Assembly: GCA_026967495.1 (NCBI GenBank)
Contig: CP114060.1
Span: 3,286,001-3,350,000, forward strand
Reading direction: 5' to 3'
Length of the DNA: 64,000 bases
DNA from: Rouxiella badensis
GTDB taxonomy: Bacteria; Pseudomonadota; Gammaproteobacteria; Enterobacterales; Enterobacteriaceae
Shown here: piece by piece, positions 19,793 to 29,554 of the stretch
Layout: each line of letters begins with the position of its first letter
Position numbering within the stretch: position 1 is the first letter of the stretch
Notes under the pieces: generated by a model
Databases searched by the model: none
Told to the model about the DNA's origin: nothing
Seen by the model: only the letters and a program-made list of their open reading frames with translations
Position numbers and translations under genes: made by a program

Positions 19793-20632
19793 ATGACATT
19801 TTTGAACATACTGATTTTGGCAGTCATTCAGGGGCTAGCCGAACTGTTGCCCGTATCCAGTTCGGCTCACGTCATTATGGCAGAGAAAATTCTGGGGCTT
19901 GATCCCAGCGCGCCTGACATGACGTTGCTGTTGGTTATGCTACACACGGGTACCATGTTCGCCGTTATCGTTCATTTCTGGAAATCCTGGCGCGATACGT
20001 ACTTTAGCTCTGGCGCCGCCTTTAAACGTAACGCCCTGCACATCATTCTGGCTACTATGATGACCGGTGTTGTAGGGCTGACGTTGCAGCATATCATCAA
20101 GGTGTTTTACGCCGGCAATGCTTCTACCTTTGAAATCGAATCATTGTTTAGCAACAGCAAGCTGATTGCTTCGGGGCTTGTGGCTGCAGGCATACTGATC
20201 ATTGTCTCTTCAAGAATCAAAGAAAGTCATGCCACAAACCTTTCCCCTTTTCAATCGTTAACCATTGGTATCGTTCAAGGTCTTTGCCTGCCTTTCCGTG
20301 GGTTCTCACGCTCAGGCGCAACAATTTCCACCGCATTATCCCTCGGTGTTGCGCGTAAAACGGCTGAAGAGTTCAGCTTTGCCTTGGCCGTTGTTTTGAC
20401 GCCAGTTGTTATCATTAAAGAAGTCGTCCGTGTGTTCCACGATAATGCCGCAACTCATGCTTCATTGACCCTGTCTTCAATCCTCTTGCCAAGTTTGTTG
20501 GGAATGGTTTTCAGCTTTATTGCTGGTTTACTGGCACTGCGCTGGCTTGCGGGCTGGCTTGAGCACGGTAAATGGCATCTTTTTGGGGGTTACTGTATTT
20601 TTGCCGCCTGCGTTGTTCTCTGGATTGGTTAA
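19793..20632 (+). CDS. undecaprenyl-diphosphatase of the UppP/BacA family, divergent copy
   Basis: 279 residues with about eight membrane segments. The first family motif is present, 'QGLAELLPVSSSAH' (E. coli has EGLTEFLPVSSTGH), including the catalytic Glu and the VSSSAH loop; the second, normally PG-SRSGAT, appears as 'FRGFSRSGATISTALSLG' with the conserved Ser-Arg-Ser but Arg-Gly in place of Pro-Gly. UppP removes a phosphate from undecaprenyl diphosphate on the periplasmic side to recycle the carrier for peptidoglycan and O-antigen. The divergence suggests a second, accessory copy rather than the housekeeping enzyme. Stand-alone gene. Confidence 0.8.
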   Translation: MTFLNILILAVIQGLAELLPVSSSAHVIMAEKILGLDPSAPDMTLLLVMLHTGTMFAVIVHFWKSWRDTYFSSGAAFKRNALHIILATMMTGVVGLTLQHIIKVFYAGNASTFEIESLFSNSKLIASGLVAAGILIIVSSRIKESHATNLSPFQSLTIGIVQGLCLPFRGFSRSGATISTALSLGVARKTAEEFSFALAVVLTPVVIIKEVVRVFHDNAATHASLTLSSILLPSLLGMVFSFIAGLLALRWLAGWLEHGKWHLFGGYCIFAACVVLWIG

Positions 20633-20890
20633 CAATCTCTGCTGCACTGCTTAAAACTCATCATCCTGGCTCCCTTTACGGGAGCCTGTCAGGAAACTCT
20701 GTTCACCCTGCCCTTATTCCTTTTTTTCATAAGCTTATCCTATGGCTTGTTTACAATAGTTTGTGTTGACTATTTCGCCATGATGAAGAGATTTCACTAC
20801 ATATCAATGGCTAACGCCTTGGCAACCTCTGTATAGTAATGTCGCCGTAATATTGTTTTATAAGTTTTAATTATTAAGAGAAGCGTATTT

Positions 20891-21691
20891 ATGAAGAAAT
20901 TGCTGTTGTCCGCTCTGATCGCCACCTCTGTCTTGATGCTGTCCGCTTGTAAACAAGGTGATGATAATAAAGTAAAAGTTGCCATCAATACCGGTCCCGA
21001 TCAGGCAATTTGGCAGGAAGTGCAGAAAGTTGCCAAAGAGAAATATAATCTTGACGTTGAGGTCATTCCTTTCAACGACTATGTTCTGCCGAACGAATCT
21101 CTGAACAGCAAGGACGTTGATGCCAACGCCTTCCAAAGCCTGCCTTATCTCGAAGCGCAGTCTAAAGAGCGCGGCTATCACTTCGCTATCCTGACCAAAA
21201 CCTTTATTTTCCCGATTGCGGCTTACTCGAAGAAAATTAAAAACGTTAAAGACCTGCCGGATGGCGCAACGGTGACTATCTCTAACGAAGCGACTACGCT
21301 GGGCCGCAGCCTGCTGCTGCTCCAGGCACAAGGTTTAATCAAGCTGAAAGCTGGCGTAGGCTACTTGCCAACGACGCTGGACATCATCGACAATCCGAAA
21401 AAACTGAATATTGTTGAGGTGGATACGCCGCAGCTGACGCGTACTCTGGACGATCCTAACGTCACTCTGTCTATCATCAACACCAACTTCTCCTCACAGG
21501 TGGGTCTGTCTCCACGCCGTAACGGCCTGTTTATGGAAGACGCGGCGTCTCCATATGTCAACGCACTGGTTTCTCGTGAAGACAACAAAGACAGCAAAAA
21601 AATGCAGGAACTGAAAGAAGCTTTCCAGACTCCAGAAGTCGCGGAAAAAGCCGAAGAAGTGTATAAAGGCGATGCCATCAAGGCCTGGTAA
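20891..21691 (+). CDS. MetQ/NlpA-family substrate-binding lipoprotein
   Basis: 266 residues. Lipoprotein signal with lipobox 'LMLSAC'. The body follows the MetQ/NlpA (lipoprotein-28) family: 'VKVAINTGPDQAIWQEVQKV', 'VIPFNDYVLPNESLNSKDVD', 'DANAFQSLPYLEAQSKERGY', 'IAAYSKKIKNVKDLPDGATV' and 'SPYVNALVSREDNKDSKKMQ'. MetQ binds L- or D-methionine for MetNI. No metNI genes lie beside it, as with orphan nlpA of E. coli, so it may serve a distant transporter. Good terminator downstream. Confidence 0.88.
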   Translation: MKKLLLSALIATSVLMLSACKQGDDNKVKVAINTGPDQAIWQEVQKVAKEKYNLDVEVIPFNDYVLPNESLNSKDVDANAFQSLPYLEAQSKERGYHFAILTKTFIFPIAAYSKKIKNVKDLPDGATVTISNEATTLGRSLLLLQAQGLIKLKAGVGYLPTTLDIIDNPKKLNIVEVDTPQLTRTLDDPNVTLSIINTNFSSQVGLSPRRNGLFMEDAASPYVNALVSREDNKDSKKMQELKEAFQTPEVAEKAEEVYKGDAIKAW

Positions 21692-21708
21692 TGACGCCTT
21701 GATGCATC

Positions 21709-21748
21709 ATCCGGTAGTCAGGGCTTTGGCTCTGCTACCGGATTTTTT
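21709..21748 (+). terminator. rho-independent terminator after metQ/nlpA
   Basis: Arms ATCCGGTAG (21709-21717) and CTACCGGAT (21735-21743) followed by six T (21743-21748). Confidence 0.9.
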
Positions 21749-22004
21749 GCCTATAAAACAGGCGTCGCTACGTGAATTCTGAAAAATCCTGGCCTCTATG
21801 AGGCACAGATTTTACTGAGCGTTGCCGCTAAACGCCCTATTACGGTTCATTTTCTGGTGAGGTTGAGCCTCGTAAGGCTTCCGCTATGAAAAATTTATTC
21901 AATACAGGATTGAAGGTTTAATTCGAGCGCAAATGAATAGATTTCTCAACGTGATCTGACATAAATTTGCCCTGGTTAATTAAATGTTTAATGAGGGAGA
22001 ACAT
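21749..22004. other. intergenic, nothing recognised
   Basis: No open frame of note. The final 25 bases hold GAGGGAGA, the ribosome-binding site of the next gene. Confidence 0.4.
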
Positions 22005-22607
22005 ATGTTTTTAGAGGTAGTCAGGCAGCTTTCTCTTTTGGTATGCAGAAATGCTGTTCCAGATGGAAATGTGAATCAGTCAAATTTTGCCAGAAAAATG
22101 TTGAATATAGCCAATACCGTTTTGCAGCCCTGCACTGTATATGCCGCAAAGGAACATACACCCTCCCTACCTTGGCAATATGGTTTTTCCTATAGGGACT
22201 CTTCTGGTCTCAATAAGCAATATGTTTCAGGGGAGACCCGCCTCATAGAGGCAAAATATACGCCGTTTGAATCAGATATTATTAATCATTTAACCGGCAA
22301 CAAGAGCCATGAAAAGGTGAAAATTAGAGTAACATCCAGCGCAGTTAAGGTTCCAATGGACGGAATGGATGGCAATACTTATCTGGTCAGAAGTGATTTC
22401 GTGCACTACAGAGGCCCGGGAGGTCAGGTAACAATACTGCCCAATGGAGACGTTGATACGTCTGATGATCAACATATGAAACGAAATATGCTGCCGGGTA
22501 TGCAAAGAAAAGCCGGCGATTTTGCAGTTTATGAAATTCCTGAAGAAAAAATGTCCCAGAGAAAGCGTGGTGAATTTTCCTCTTTTTCCTTATTACGAGA
22601 ATACTAA
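22005..22607 (+). CDS. unrecognised 200-residue protein
   Basis: The start at 22005 has GGGAGA close upstream; an in-frame ATG at 21984 would add seven residues. I do not recognise a family. No signal peptide or membrane segment; the composition is ordinary for a soluble protein, with 'LPWQYGFSYRDSSGLNKQYV', 'YTPFESDIINHLTGNKSHEK', 'VHYRGPGGQVTILPNGDVDT' and a basic C-terminus 'KMSQRKRGEFSSFSLLREY'. Base composition is AT-richer than the metabolic genes around it, as for the metalloprotease, and it stands alone between two terminators. A transferred accessory protein or effector is possible but unsupported. Confidence 0.6.
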   Translation: MFLEVVRQLSLLVCRNAVPDGNVNQSNFARKMLNIANTVLQPCTVYAAKEHTPSLPWQYGFSYRDSSGLNKQYVSGETRLIEAKYTPFESDIINHLTGNKSHEKVKIRVTSSAVKVPMDGMDGNTYLVRSDFVHYRGPGGQVTILPNGDVDTSDDQHMKRNMLPGMQRKAGDFAVYEIPEEKMSQRKRGEFSSFSLLREY

Positions 22608-22742
22608 GGGTAATCACCTCTAATCGCTATCAAGCTTTTCATTATTAAGTACAGATCCTACGCTAAGTACGAATACCGTAGGTGAAGTTTCATCGCTTTA
22701 TTTAAGGGCTATTGAATGTTGTAACTAATTAAAGGTTATAAA

Positions 22743-22763
22743 AGAGGCTCCATCAAGGAGCCT
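22743..22763 (-). terminator. hairpin after the GNAT gene
   Basis: AGGCTCC..GGAGCCT arms around ATCAA, followed on the minus strand by CTTTTA; serves the minus-strand acetyltransferase. Confidence 0.7.
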
Positions 22764-22768
22764 TCATC

Positions 22769-23197
22769 TTATGCCCTAAGTTCATAATAAATATCGAATT
22801 CATCCTCATGCGTTTTGATAAACCCATGATTGATGTAGAACCGGTTAGACCGACTTCCACGTAATGCACCCAACCGCAGAGGCAATGTGCGCTCTCTTGC
22901 CGTCTTGATGACCTGTTCGATAGCCGCTCTGCCCAGTTGATGATTTTGATAATCAGGATGAATGTACAAATGATCCAAATAGAGATGGTCCATTTTATCC
23001 GTGATGACAAAGAATCCCGCTAGACTGCCCTGACTTTCAATTTTGAAGGTGTTCATCGGCAAGAATGTATCAAGAAAACGGTTTCTGACTCGTTGTTCAT
23101 CAAACCGCCCGACGGCTTCCAGGCTAGGCCTCATTGCTGCTGCCCGTATTTCAGCAAGCCGCTCTCCGTCCTCCTGCTCTGCCATTTTAAAATCCAT
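22769..23197 (-). CDS. GNAT family N-acetyltransferase
   Basis: 142 residues covering one GNAT domain: the N-terminal 'DGERLAEIRAAAMRPSLEAV', beta-strand 4 'HLYLDHLYIHPDYQNHQLGR' including the acetyl-CoA pyrophosphate-binding turn Q/R-x-x-G-x-A as 'NHQLGRAAIEQVIKTA', then 'LPLRLGALRGSRSNRFYINH' and 'GFIKTHEDEFDIYYEL'. The acceptor substrate is unknown. Single gene. Confidence 0.85.
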   Translation of the reverse strand: MDFKMAEQEDGERLAEIRAAAMRPSLEAVGRFDEQRVRNRFLDTFLPMNTFKIESQGSLAGFFVITDKMDHLYLDHLYIHPDYQNHQLGRAAIEQVIKTARERTLPLRLGALRGSRSNRFYINHGFIKTHEDEFDIYYELRA

Positions 23198-23512
23198 ATC
23201 AGCACCCTCACCCTATTTCGAATAACCTTCCTATAACAGTCTGATCATTATGGCAAGCGTGCCGACATTTGTCAGGCTAGCTTATTATTGGCTCCTGAGA
23301 TCGTTACCCTTTTCATCCTCGGTTTCAGTCTCAATGAAAAATGAGTGAATGAGCATTCCCCTTGCTCTTTTAACTCCCTGAATAGAATCATTAAAAAAAA
23401 CTTACAAAATTCTAACATCAATCAAACATAACTTCTCTGGCACTGATTACACTTATCTTTTACGGGGTGATTTTACGCAATCCCTCAATGCTTATCCTGC
23501 CCAGGAGTTTTC
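23198..23512. other. divergent promoter region between GNAT and YdeP genes
   Basis: AT-rich, no open frame of note. No operator could be recognised with confidence. Confidence 0.4.
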
Positions 23513-25795
23513 ATGACTAAACAAAGACGTTCGGTTCCCGGCGTTCACCCCTATGACGGCCCGGCGGGCGGTTGGGGTGCACTGAAAGCCACGGCGATTG
23601 CGGTCCGCACTCAGATGGATAACCTGACCGCGCCAGCAACCTTGCTGCGCACCAACCAGCCGGACGGATTCGACTGCCCCGGCTGCGCATGGCCAGACAA
23701 AGAAAAAACTCGACCTTCCAGTTCTGTGAAAACGGCGCCAAGGCGGTCACCTGGGAGGCCACCAGCAAACGCGTCACGCCAGAATTTTTGGCGGCAAACA
23801 ACGTGACCTCGCTACTGCAGAAATCAGACTTCGAGCTTGAGGGCTACGGACGATTAACCCACCCGCTGGTTTATAATAAGGAAACGGATACGCTACAGCC
23901 GGTTGAATGGGAAACCGCCTTTAGCCGCATTGCAGAAATCTTGCAAAACGTTGACTCGCCCGATGAAGTTGAATTCTATACTTCCGGCCGCGCCTCAAAT
24001 GAAGCCGCGTATTTGTTCCAGCTGTTTGCCCGCGAGTTTGGCACCAACAACTTCCCCGACTGTTCCAACATGTGTCATGAGGCCACCAGCGTCGGCCTGC
24101 CGCAGTCTATTGGTATCGGTAAAGGGACCGTTTCACTGGACGATTTCGATGACACCGAGTCTCATTATCTCCATTGGCCACAACCCCGGCACCAACCATC
24201 CCCGTATGATGGGGACGCTGCACGAAGTTGCGCGCCGCAACGTCCCTATCATAGTCTTTAATCCGCTGCGTGAGCGCGCCCTGGAGCGTTTTGCCGATCC
24301 ACAGAACGTCATCGAGATGGCAACCTACACCTCCACCAACATTGCTTCGACCTACTATCAGGTAAAAGCGGGCGGTGACGCAGCCGCGCTGAAAGGCATC
24401 ATGAAAGCACTGCTCGAGCTGAACGCTTCTGAGGGTAACCTGCTGGACAACGATTTTATTGCCGAACATACCCAGGGATTCGAGGTGTTTGCCGCAGATA
24501 TGGCCTCAACATCCTGGGATGATATCGAGAAAGAGTCCGGCCTGACACGCGAAAGTCTTACACAGGTTGCCACGCTCTATGCCAAATCAAAGGCCACGAT
24601 CGTCACTTACGGCATGGGCGTGACTCAGCACAACAAAGGGACCGCCAACGTTCGCCTGATTGCCGATCTTCTGTTGTTACGCGGTAACTTCGGTAAACCG
24701 GGTGCGGGGATATGCCCTCTGCGCGGGCATTCGAACGTGCAGGGAAACCGTACGGTCGGCATTACTGAAAAACCGTCGGCCGCCTTCCTGGAAAATCTCG
24801 AGAAGGTGTTTGGCTTTGTGCCGCCGAAAGAGCATGGTCACGACGCAGTAAAAGCGATGGAAGCCATGGCCGAGGGTAGATCCAAAGCACTGATTTGTCT
24901 GGGCGGTAACTTTGCTGTCGCGTTGCCGGATCCTGAGAAATGTTTCCCGGCAATGAAAGCCTTAGACCTGAGCGTTCACGTGGGAACCAAACTCAACCGC
25001 TCGCATCTTCTGGTTGCTAAGGAAACCTATGTGTTCCCCTGCTTGGGTCGTACCGAATTGGACCTACAGGCCAGTGGTCGCCAGGCGATTACCGTCGAGG
25101 ACTCGATGTCAATGGTCCATGCCTCCTCGGGTAAGTTGAAACCCGCTTCAGAGTTTTTACTTTCTGAGCCGGATATCGTCGGTCGTATGGCGAAGGCAAC
25201 AATCCCTCATACCAAGGTGCCTTGGATGGAGCTGGTTGCCGACTACAGCATAATTCGAGACCTGATTGAGAAAACTATTCCGGGCTTTGATAAATACAAT
25301 GAGCGGATAGCTATCCCCGGTGGATTCCGTATGCCGCTGCCGCCTACCGAGCGTAAATGGCCTACCCCGACCGGCAAGGCGATATTCTCGGTGTTCGACG
25401 GCGTTACCGAAGATCTGGTCGTTGAAGGAGAAGACGTGTTGCGCATGATTACCCTACGCAGTCATGACCAATACAACACCACGATATATGCGCTCGACGA
25501 CCGTTATCGCGGCGTGTTTGGCCGTCGCGATATTCTGTTTATGAGCGACACCGACCTTGAGAAGCGCGGGCTGGAGCACGGTGACCTGGTGGATATCGAA
25601 ACCGCAGTACAAGGCAGTAAGCTGCGTCTGGAGAACATTACGGTGATCGCCTATAACATCTCGGAAGGTTCAGTGGGGGCCTATTATCCTGAGGCCAATG
25701 TATTGATCCCGCTTGACTATATCGATAAGGAAAGCGGCACGCCTTCCTATAAGTCCTTACCTGTCAGAGTCGTTAAACACGCGGTTACCGCTTAA
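23513..25795 (+). CDS. ydeP: YdeP-like molybdopterin oxidoreductase, two frameshifts
   Basis: 760 residues after two opposite one-base corrections, matching E. coli YdeP (759). It starts near 'GVHPYDGPAGGWGALKATAI'; 'GFDCPGCAWPD' holds the Cys pair conserved in this FdhF-like group; then 'VEFYTSGRASNEAAYLFQLF', 'NNFPDCSNMCHEATSVGLPQ', 'GHNPGTNHPRM', 'KPGAGICPLRGHSNVQGNRT', 'HVGTKLNRSHLL' and 'MITLRSHDQYNTTIYALDDR'. These are bis-MGD cofactor contacts. Shifts: an A is missing in the run 23703-23708 and a base is extra at GAGTCTC 24157-24163. YdeP is linked to acid resistance in E. coli/Shigella; its reaction is unresolved. FdhD-dependent maturation is expected. Confidence 0.9.
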
Positions 25796-25808
25796 TTTCC
25801 TCCTCATC

Positions 25809-25846
25809 AAAATGCCGCTACTTGGCGGCATTTTCTCCCCTTTTTT
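25809..25846 (+). terminator. terminator after ydeP
   Basis: Arms AAAATGCCGC (25809-25818) and GCGGCATTTT (25825-25834), followed by CTCCCC and six T. Confidence 0.85.
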
Positions 25847-25946
25847 ATTAGAATCCACATAACAATAGCCATTTTAAGCATTTGTAGTTAATGCGTGAGC
25901 AGATAATAATCCTTTGATTAGCAAACGTTAATTCATTGGAGAAATC

Positions 25947-26690
25947 ATGGGCGATGTCATGATTAATGTCAGCGGGCTTAACAAAAGTTTTCATCAATTC
26001 GCCGCACTGTCAGACGTTAATTTCACCATTAAGCGCAGCGAAGTGGTATCTGTTATTGGGCCTTCCGGATCCGGTAAATCGACGCTTCTGCGTTCATTAA
26101 ATCTGTTGGTAAAACCAGACAGCGGAATTATTCAGATTGGCGGCCAGCAAATAAATGCCGACGCACTGCATCACCGTCAAATTGCCGACTTCCGTCGTCA
26201 GACCTCGATGGTATTTCAACACTACAACCTGTTTAAAAATAAGACCGCGCTGGAGAACATCACCGAAGTGTTGATTTGTACCCAGCGTCTGCCTAAGTCT
26301 CAGGCACGCGAGCGTGGCATGGCGTTGCTCTCACAGGTGGGACTGGCCCACAAGGCCGATGCCTACCCTTCTACGCTCTCCGGCGGGCAGCAACAGCGCG
26401 TTGGCATTGCCAGAGCGTTGAGCGTCAATCCTCAGGTGATTCTGTTTGACGAGCCAACCTCTTCTCTTGACCCGGAAATGCGACGCGAAATTCTTAACCT
26501 GATTGCTGGTCTGGCAGACAAAAATCTAACCATGATGATTGTGACCCACGAGATGAGTTTTGCGCGCGACGTGTCTGACCGCATCTTCTTTATGGAGCAA
26601 GGAAAGATTATCGAACAGGGCAAGCCGAGCCAGATACTCAGCGCACCGCTCGAGAATCGTACCCGCACTTTCCTGCATGACTTCGCATGA
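25947..26690 (+). CDS. polar amino acid (cystine-type) ABC ATPase
   Basis: 247 residues of the GlnQ/TcyC group: Walker A 'GPSGSGKST', Q-loop 'MVFQHYNLFKNKTALENI', signature 'TLSGGQQQRVGIARAL', Walker B 'VILFDEPTSSLDPEM', H-loop 'MIVTHEMSFARDV'. GGAG precedes the ATG. First gene of a plus-strand cluster ATPase-permease-binding protein-monooxygenase-binding protein that resembles sulfur-compound uptake and cleavage operons (ytmI-type in Bacillus, tcy/snaA arrangements), so the cargo is probably an S-containing amino acid derivative. Confidence 0.88.
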   Translation: MGDVMINVSGLNKSFHQFAALSDVNFTIKRSEVVSVIGPSGSGKSTLLRSLNLLVKPDSGIIQIGGQQINADALHHRQIADFRRQTSMVFQHYNLFKNKTALENITEVLICTQRLPKSQARERGMALLSQVGLAHKADAYPSTLSGGQQQRVGIARALSVNPQVILFDEPTSSLDPEMRREILNLIAGLADKNLTMMIVTHEMSFARDVSDRIFFMEQGKIIEQGKPSQILSAPLENRTRTFLHDFA

Positions 26691-26720
26691 CTTTATTCTT
26701 CGCCAACGGAACGCCACACC

Positions 26721-27389
26721 ATGAATTTTGACGTCAAATATATGCTGAGCATTATTCCCCATATCCTCAGCTATCTTCCCGTTACCCTGCTTATTTCCTT
26801 ACTGTCTATTTTACTCGCCACCGCGTTGGGGATCATTTTTGCCCTGCTACTGCGCGCGGGTAAAGGTGCCGCAGGCTTTGCACATCTGTATATCTCCTTC
26901 TTTCGCGGTACTCCGGTGTTAGTGCAGTTGTTAATTATCTATTTTGGCTTACCGCAGATATTTCCCGCCCTTAACTCCATGAGCGCGATGAATGCGGTGA
27001 TCCTCGGGCTTAGCCTGAATACTTCCGCTTATCTGGCCGAAATTTTCCGTGCCGCGATTGATTCCGTTGATAAAGGTCAGCTTGAAGCGTCGCTTGCCTC
27101 AGGCCTTAGCCTATTCCAAGCCTCATGGCGCATCTTGTTACCTCAGGCCTGCCGTAACGCCATTCCCGCCACCGGCAACGTCTATATTGGCTTGATCAAG
27201 AACTCCTCGCTGGCCTTCACCTTAGGCGTAAGCGAACTGCTGGCTGCAGGAAAGCTTGCCGCCACCGAATCACTTAAATACTTCGAGGCCTATTTTGCAG
27301 TCGGCCTTATCTACTGGGGATTGACCATTATTCTTAGCGAATTACAGCGTCGTCTCGAAAAACAAATTAATAAACCTTACGTCAACTAA
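26721..27389 (+). CDS. polar amino acid ABC permease
   Basis: 222 residues, one His/Glu/Gln/Arg-type permease domain with five or six helices. Signatures: 'FFRGTPVLVQLLIIYFGLPQ' near residue 70, 'LNTSAYLAEIFRAAIDSVDK' and the EAA loop 'EASLASGLSLFQASWRILLP'. It lies 30 bases after the ATPase and 15 bases before the binding protein; it probably forms a homodimer. Confidence 0.9.
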   Translation: MNFDVKYMLSIIPHILSYLPVTLLISLLSILLATALGIIFALLLRAGKGAAGFAHLYISFFRGTPVLVQLLIIYFGLPQIFPALNSMSAMNAVILGLSLNTSAYLAEIFRAAIDSVDKGQLEASLASGLSLFQASWRILLPQACRNAIPATGNVYIGLIKNSSLAFTLGVSELLAAGKLAATESLKYFEAYFAVGLIYWGLTIILSELQRRLEKQINKPYVN

Positions 27390-27404
27390 TAAAAGGGACC
27401 CACC

Positions 27405-28223
27405 ATGAGGCTGTTAACACTGGCGCTGCTTGCCTGCTCGATCCTGACGCTGAACGGATGCGATAAGTCCTCCGGCCAGGCCGATGACCCACCCGTGCTG
27501 CGTGTAGGCACCTCGCCAGACGGATACCCGCATTACTTTATCGAGAATGGGATCGCGAAAGGCTTTAGCGTTGATATTCTCAACGCCGTCGCCGATAAGA
27601 TTCACTATAAAATTCAGTGGGTCACTTCTGACTGGGTCGGCGTGCTCGGTTCACTTGAGACCGGCAAGGTAGACACCGTGGGCAACTTTGCCGATACCCC
27701 AGAGCGTCGTCAGAAATATGACTTTAGCGTGCCGTATTATTACAGCGCAGCGCAGTTGGCGGTCAGCAAAAATAACCAGAGCATCCACGGGCTTGAGGAC
27801 ATGAAAGGCAGAACTGTTGCCGCCGATCTCGGATCCAATTATGCCAAAGTATTGAAAGAGTTTGATCCGCAAAACCAGATAAATCTGGTGACCTTCGAGG
27901 GGCAAGACGTGATTTTCAACGCCGTTGCACAGGGTAAGGTTGACGCTTACGTGTCCGGACAGGTGATTTTACTCGGGCAAATCAAGCACAAGCATTTGCC
28001 GCTCAAGGTGGTGGGTGCGCCCTTTGGTGTGAAACAGGTGGCATTGCCTTTCAAAAAGAACGCGCGCGGTGAAGACTTGCGTAAAAAGGTCAATCTCGCA
28101 CTCGAGCAGCTGCGCGCTGACGGTACGTTAAAGAAGATATCCGAGAAGTGGTTTGACACCGACTTGAGTATTAACCCTACCGCTACTCCATCAACCCAGA
28201 CTGTGACGCCGGTAAAAGGATAA
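27405..28223 (+). CDS. amino acid ABC substrate-binding lipoprotein
   Basis: 272 residues of the SBP family 3 (bacterial extracellular solute-binding protein). Signal with lipobox 'ILTLNGC', then 'LRVGTSPDGYPHYFIENGIA', 'GFSVDILNAVADKIHYKIQW', 'GVLGSLETGKVDTVGNFADT', 'KYDFSVPYYYSAAQLAVSKN' and 'KAYVSG'-type hinge 'GKVDAYVSGQ'. AAGGGA precedes the ATG. Paired with the preceding ATPase and permease; the ligand is probably cystine or a related sulfur amino acid by context. Confidence 0.87.
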   Translation: MRLLTLALLACSILTLNGCDKSSGQADDPPVLRVGTSPDGYPHYFIENGIAKGFSVDILNAVADKIHYKIQWVTSDWVGVLGSLETGKVDTVGNFADTPERRQKYDFSVPYYYSAAQLAVSKNNQSIHGLEDMKGRTVAADLGSNYAKVLKEFDPQNQINLVTFEGQDVIFNAVAQGKVDAYVSGQVILLGQIKHKHLPLKVVGAPFGVKQVALPFKKNARGEDLRKKVNLALEQLRADGTLKKISEKWFDTDLSINPTATPSTQTVTPVKG

Positions 28224-28228
28224 TCCTC

Positions 28229-29554
28229 ATGTCTTCAATGCATCTCGCGCTGTTTCTCGACCCTACCGGCTGCCACTATTCCGGCTGGCGTATTCCCGCA
28301 GCGAATCCCGTTCCGGCCGCCTCAGAATGGTCGGTACTTAAGGCCTTGACCCTCAAGGCCGAGGCCGCCAAGTTTGATATGGTATTTATGGCTGACAAAC
28401 TGTCGATTGACGATATCTACAACGACAGTTTTAACGATGCGGTGCAGTACCGTATTACCGAGCGGCCAGAGCCATTTTCCGTGCTGTCTGCGCTTGGCGC
28501 GGTGACGGAGAAAATTGGCCTGGCGGGCACGGTATCCAGCTCCTTTATTCAGCCGTTTGCCGCCGCAAGAACCTTGGCCACGCTGGACCACTTAACGGGC
28601 GGTCGCGCGGCCTGGAACGTGGTGACCTCAACCAGTGACGCCGAGGCGCGCAATTTTGGGCAAACGCTGCTGAGCCACGAGCAACGCTATCTCAAGGCCG
28701 AAGCCTTCATTCACGCCGTCCGCACGCTGTGGGATACCTGGGACGATAATGCCATCCTCGCCGATCGAAAAAGTGGCGTGTATGCAGACGGGTCCCGTAT
28801 TCGCTATGCCGATATTGATAACGACTGGTTCAAGGTGAAAGGTCCGCTTAACGTACCACGCTCGCCGCAGGGGCATCCGGTGACCATTCAGGCAGGCGGG
28901 TCGGGGCCATTTACCGCCCTTGCCGCACGCGAGGCAGACGCCATCTTTGCCGCCGAGAAATCCGACCTTGCCTCTGCCCAGAAATACTATGCCGACCTTA
29001 AGTCACGAGTAGTTGAACACGGACGCGCCGCAGACAGCCTGAAGGTATTACCGGGTTTACAGCCCATCGTAGGCGATACCCAGAAGGAAGCGGATGAGAT
29101 TCTGGCCGAGCTGACCCAGCTGCATCATCCCCTTGCCACGCTCACTCACTTGTCAAACACCATGAACTATGACTGGGGCCAGCATCATCTCGACGATTTG
29201 GTGCCGGACATCGCCGCCCTGCTTGGTCGCCGTGAACGCTTTGAACCGATGCTTAATCACGCCCGCAATAATGGCATGACGCTGCGAGATTTCGCCAAAT
29301 GGGTCGCGCGCTCGGGTTTTATTGTTGCAGGCACCGCCGATTCTCTGGCCGAGCGTATGACGACCTGGTACCGCGAACGGGCGGTAGACGGCTTTGTCAT
29401 CATGCCGCCGTTTGTGCCCGCCGCGTCGGACGCGTTCTTCAGCAAAGTGGTTCCCCTGCTTCAGGAAAGAGGCGTGTTTCGCAGAGAATACACCGCCGAT
29501 ACCCTGCGCGGACACTTAGGGCTTGAGCGTCCTACGCCTCGGGTAAATCGATAA
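28229..29554 (+). CDS. FMNH2-dependent monooxygenase, NtaA/SnaA/DszA family
   Basis: 441 residues of the LLM-type flavin monooxygenases. Signature points: 'FDMVFMADKLSIDDIYNDSF', 'EPFSVLSALGAVTEKIGLAG', 'TLDHLTGGRAAWNVVTSTSD', 'NFGQTLLSHEQRYLKAEAFI', 'QGHPVTIQAGGSGPFTALAA' and 'DGFVIMPPFVPAASD'. Members need reduced FMN from a separate reductase and cleave C-S or C-N bonds in sulfur or chelator compounds. It sits five bases after the binding protein of the ABC importer, with AAGGA upstream, so importer and enzyme form an operon for using an organic sulfur source. No flavin reductase gene is adjacent. Confidence 0.88.
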   Translation: MSSMHLALFLDPTGCHYSGWRIPAANPVPAASEWSVLKALTLKAEAAKFDMVFMADKLSIDDIYNDSFNDAVQYRITERPEPFSVLSALGAVTEKIGLAGTVSSSFIQPFAAARTLATLDHLTGGRAAWNVVTSTSDAEARNFGQTLLSHEQRYLKAEAFIHAVRTLWDTWDDNAILADRKSGVYADGSRIRYADIDNDWFKVKGPLNVPRSPQGHPVTIQAGGSGPFTALAAREADAIFAAEKSDLASAQKYYADLKSRVVEHGRAADSLKVLPGLQPIVGDTQKEADEILAELTQLHHPLATLTHLSNTMNYDWGQHHLDDLVPDIAALLGRRERFEPMLNHARNNGMTLRDFAKWVARSGFIVAGTADSLAERMTTWYRERAVDGFVIMPPFVPAASDAFFSKVVPLLQERGVFRREYTADTLRGHLGLERPTPRVNR

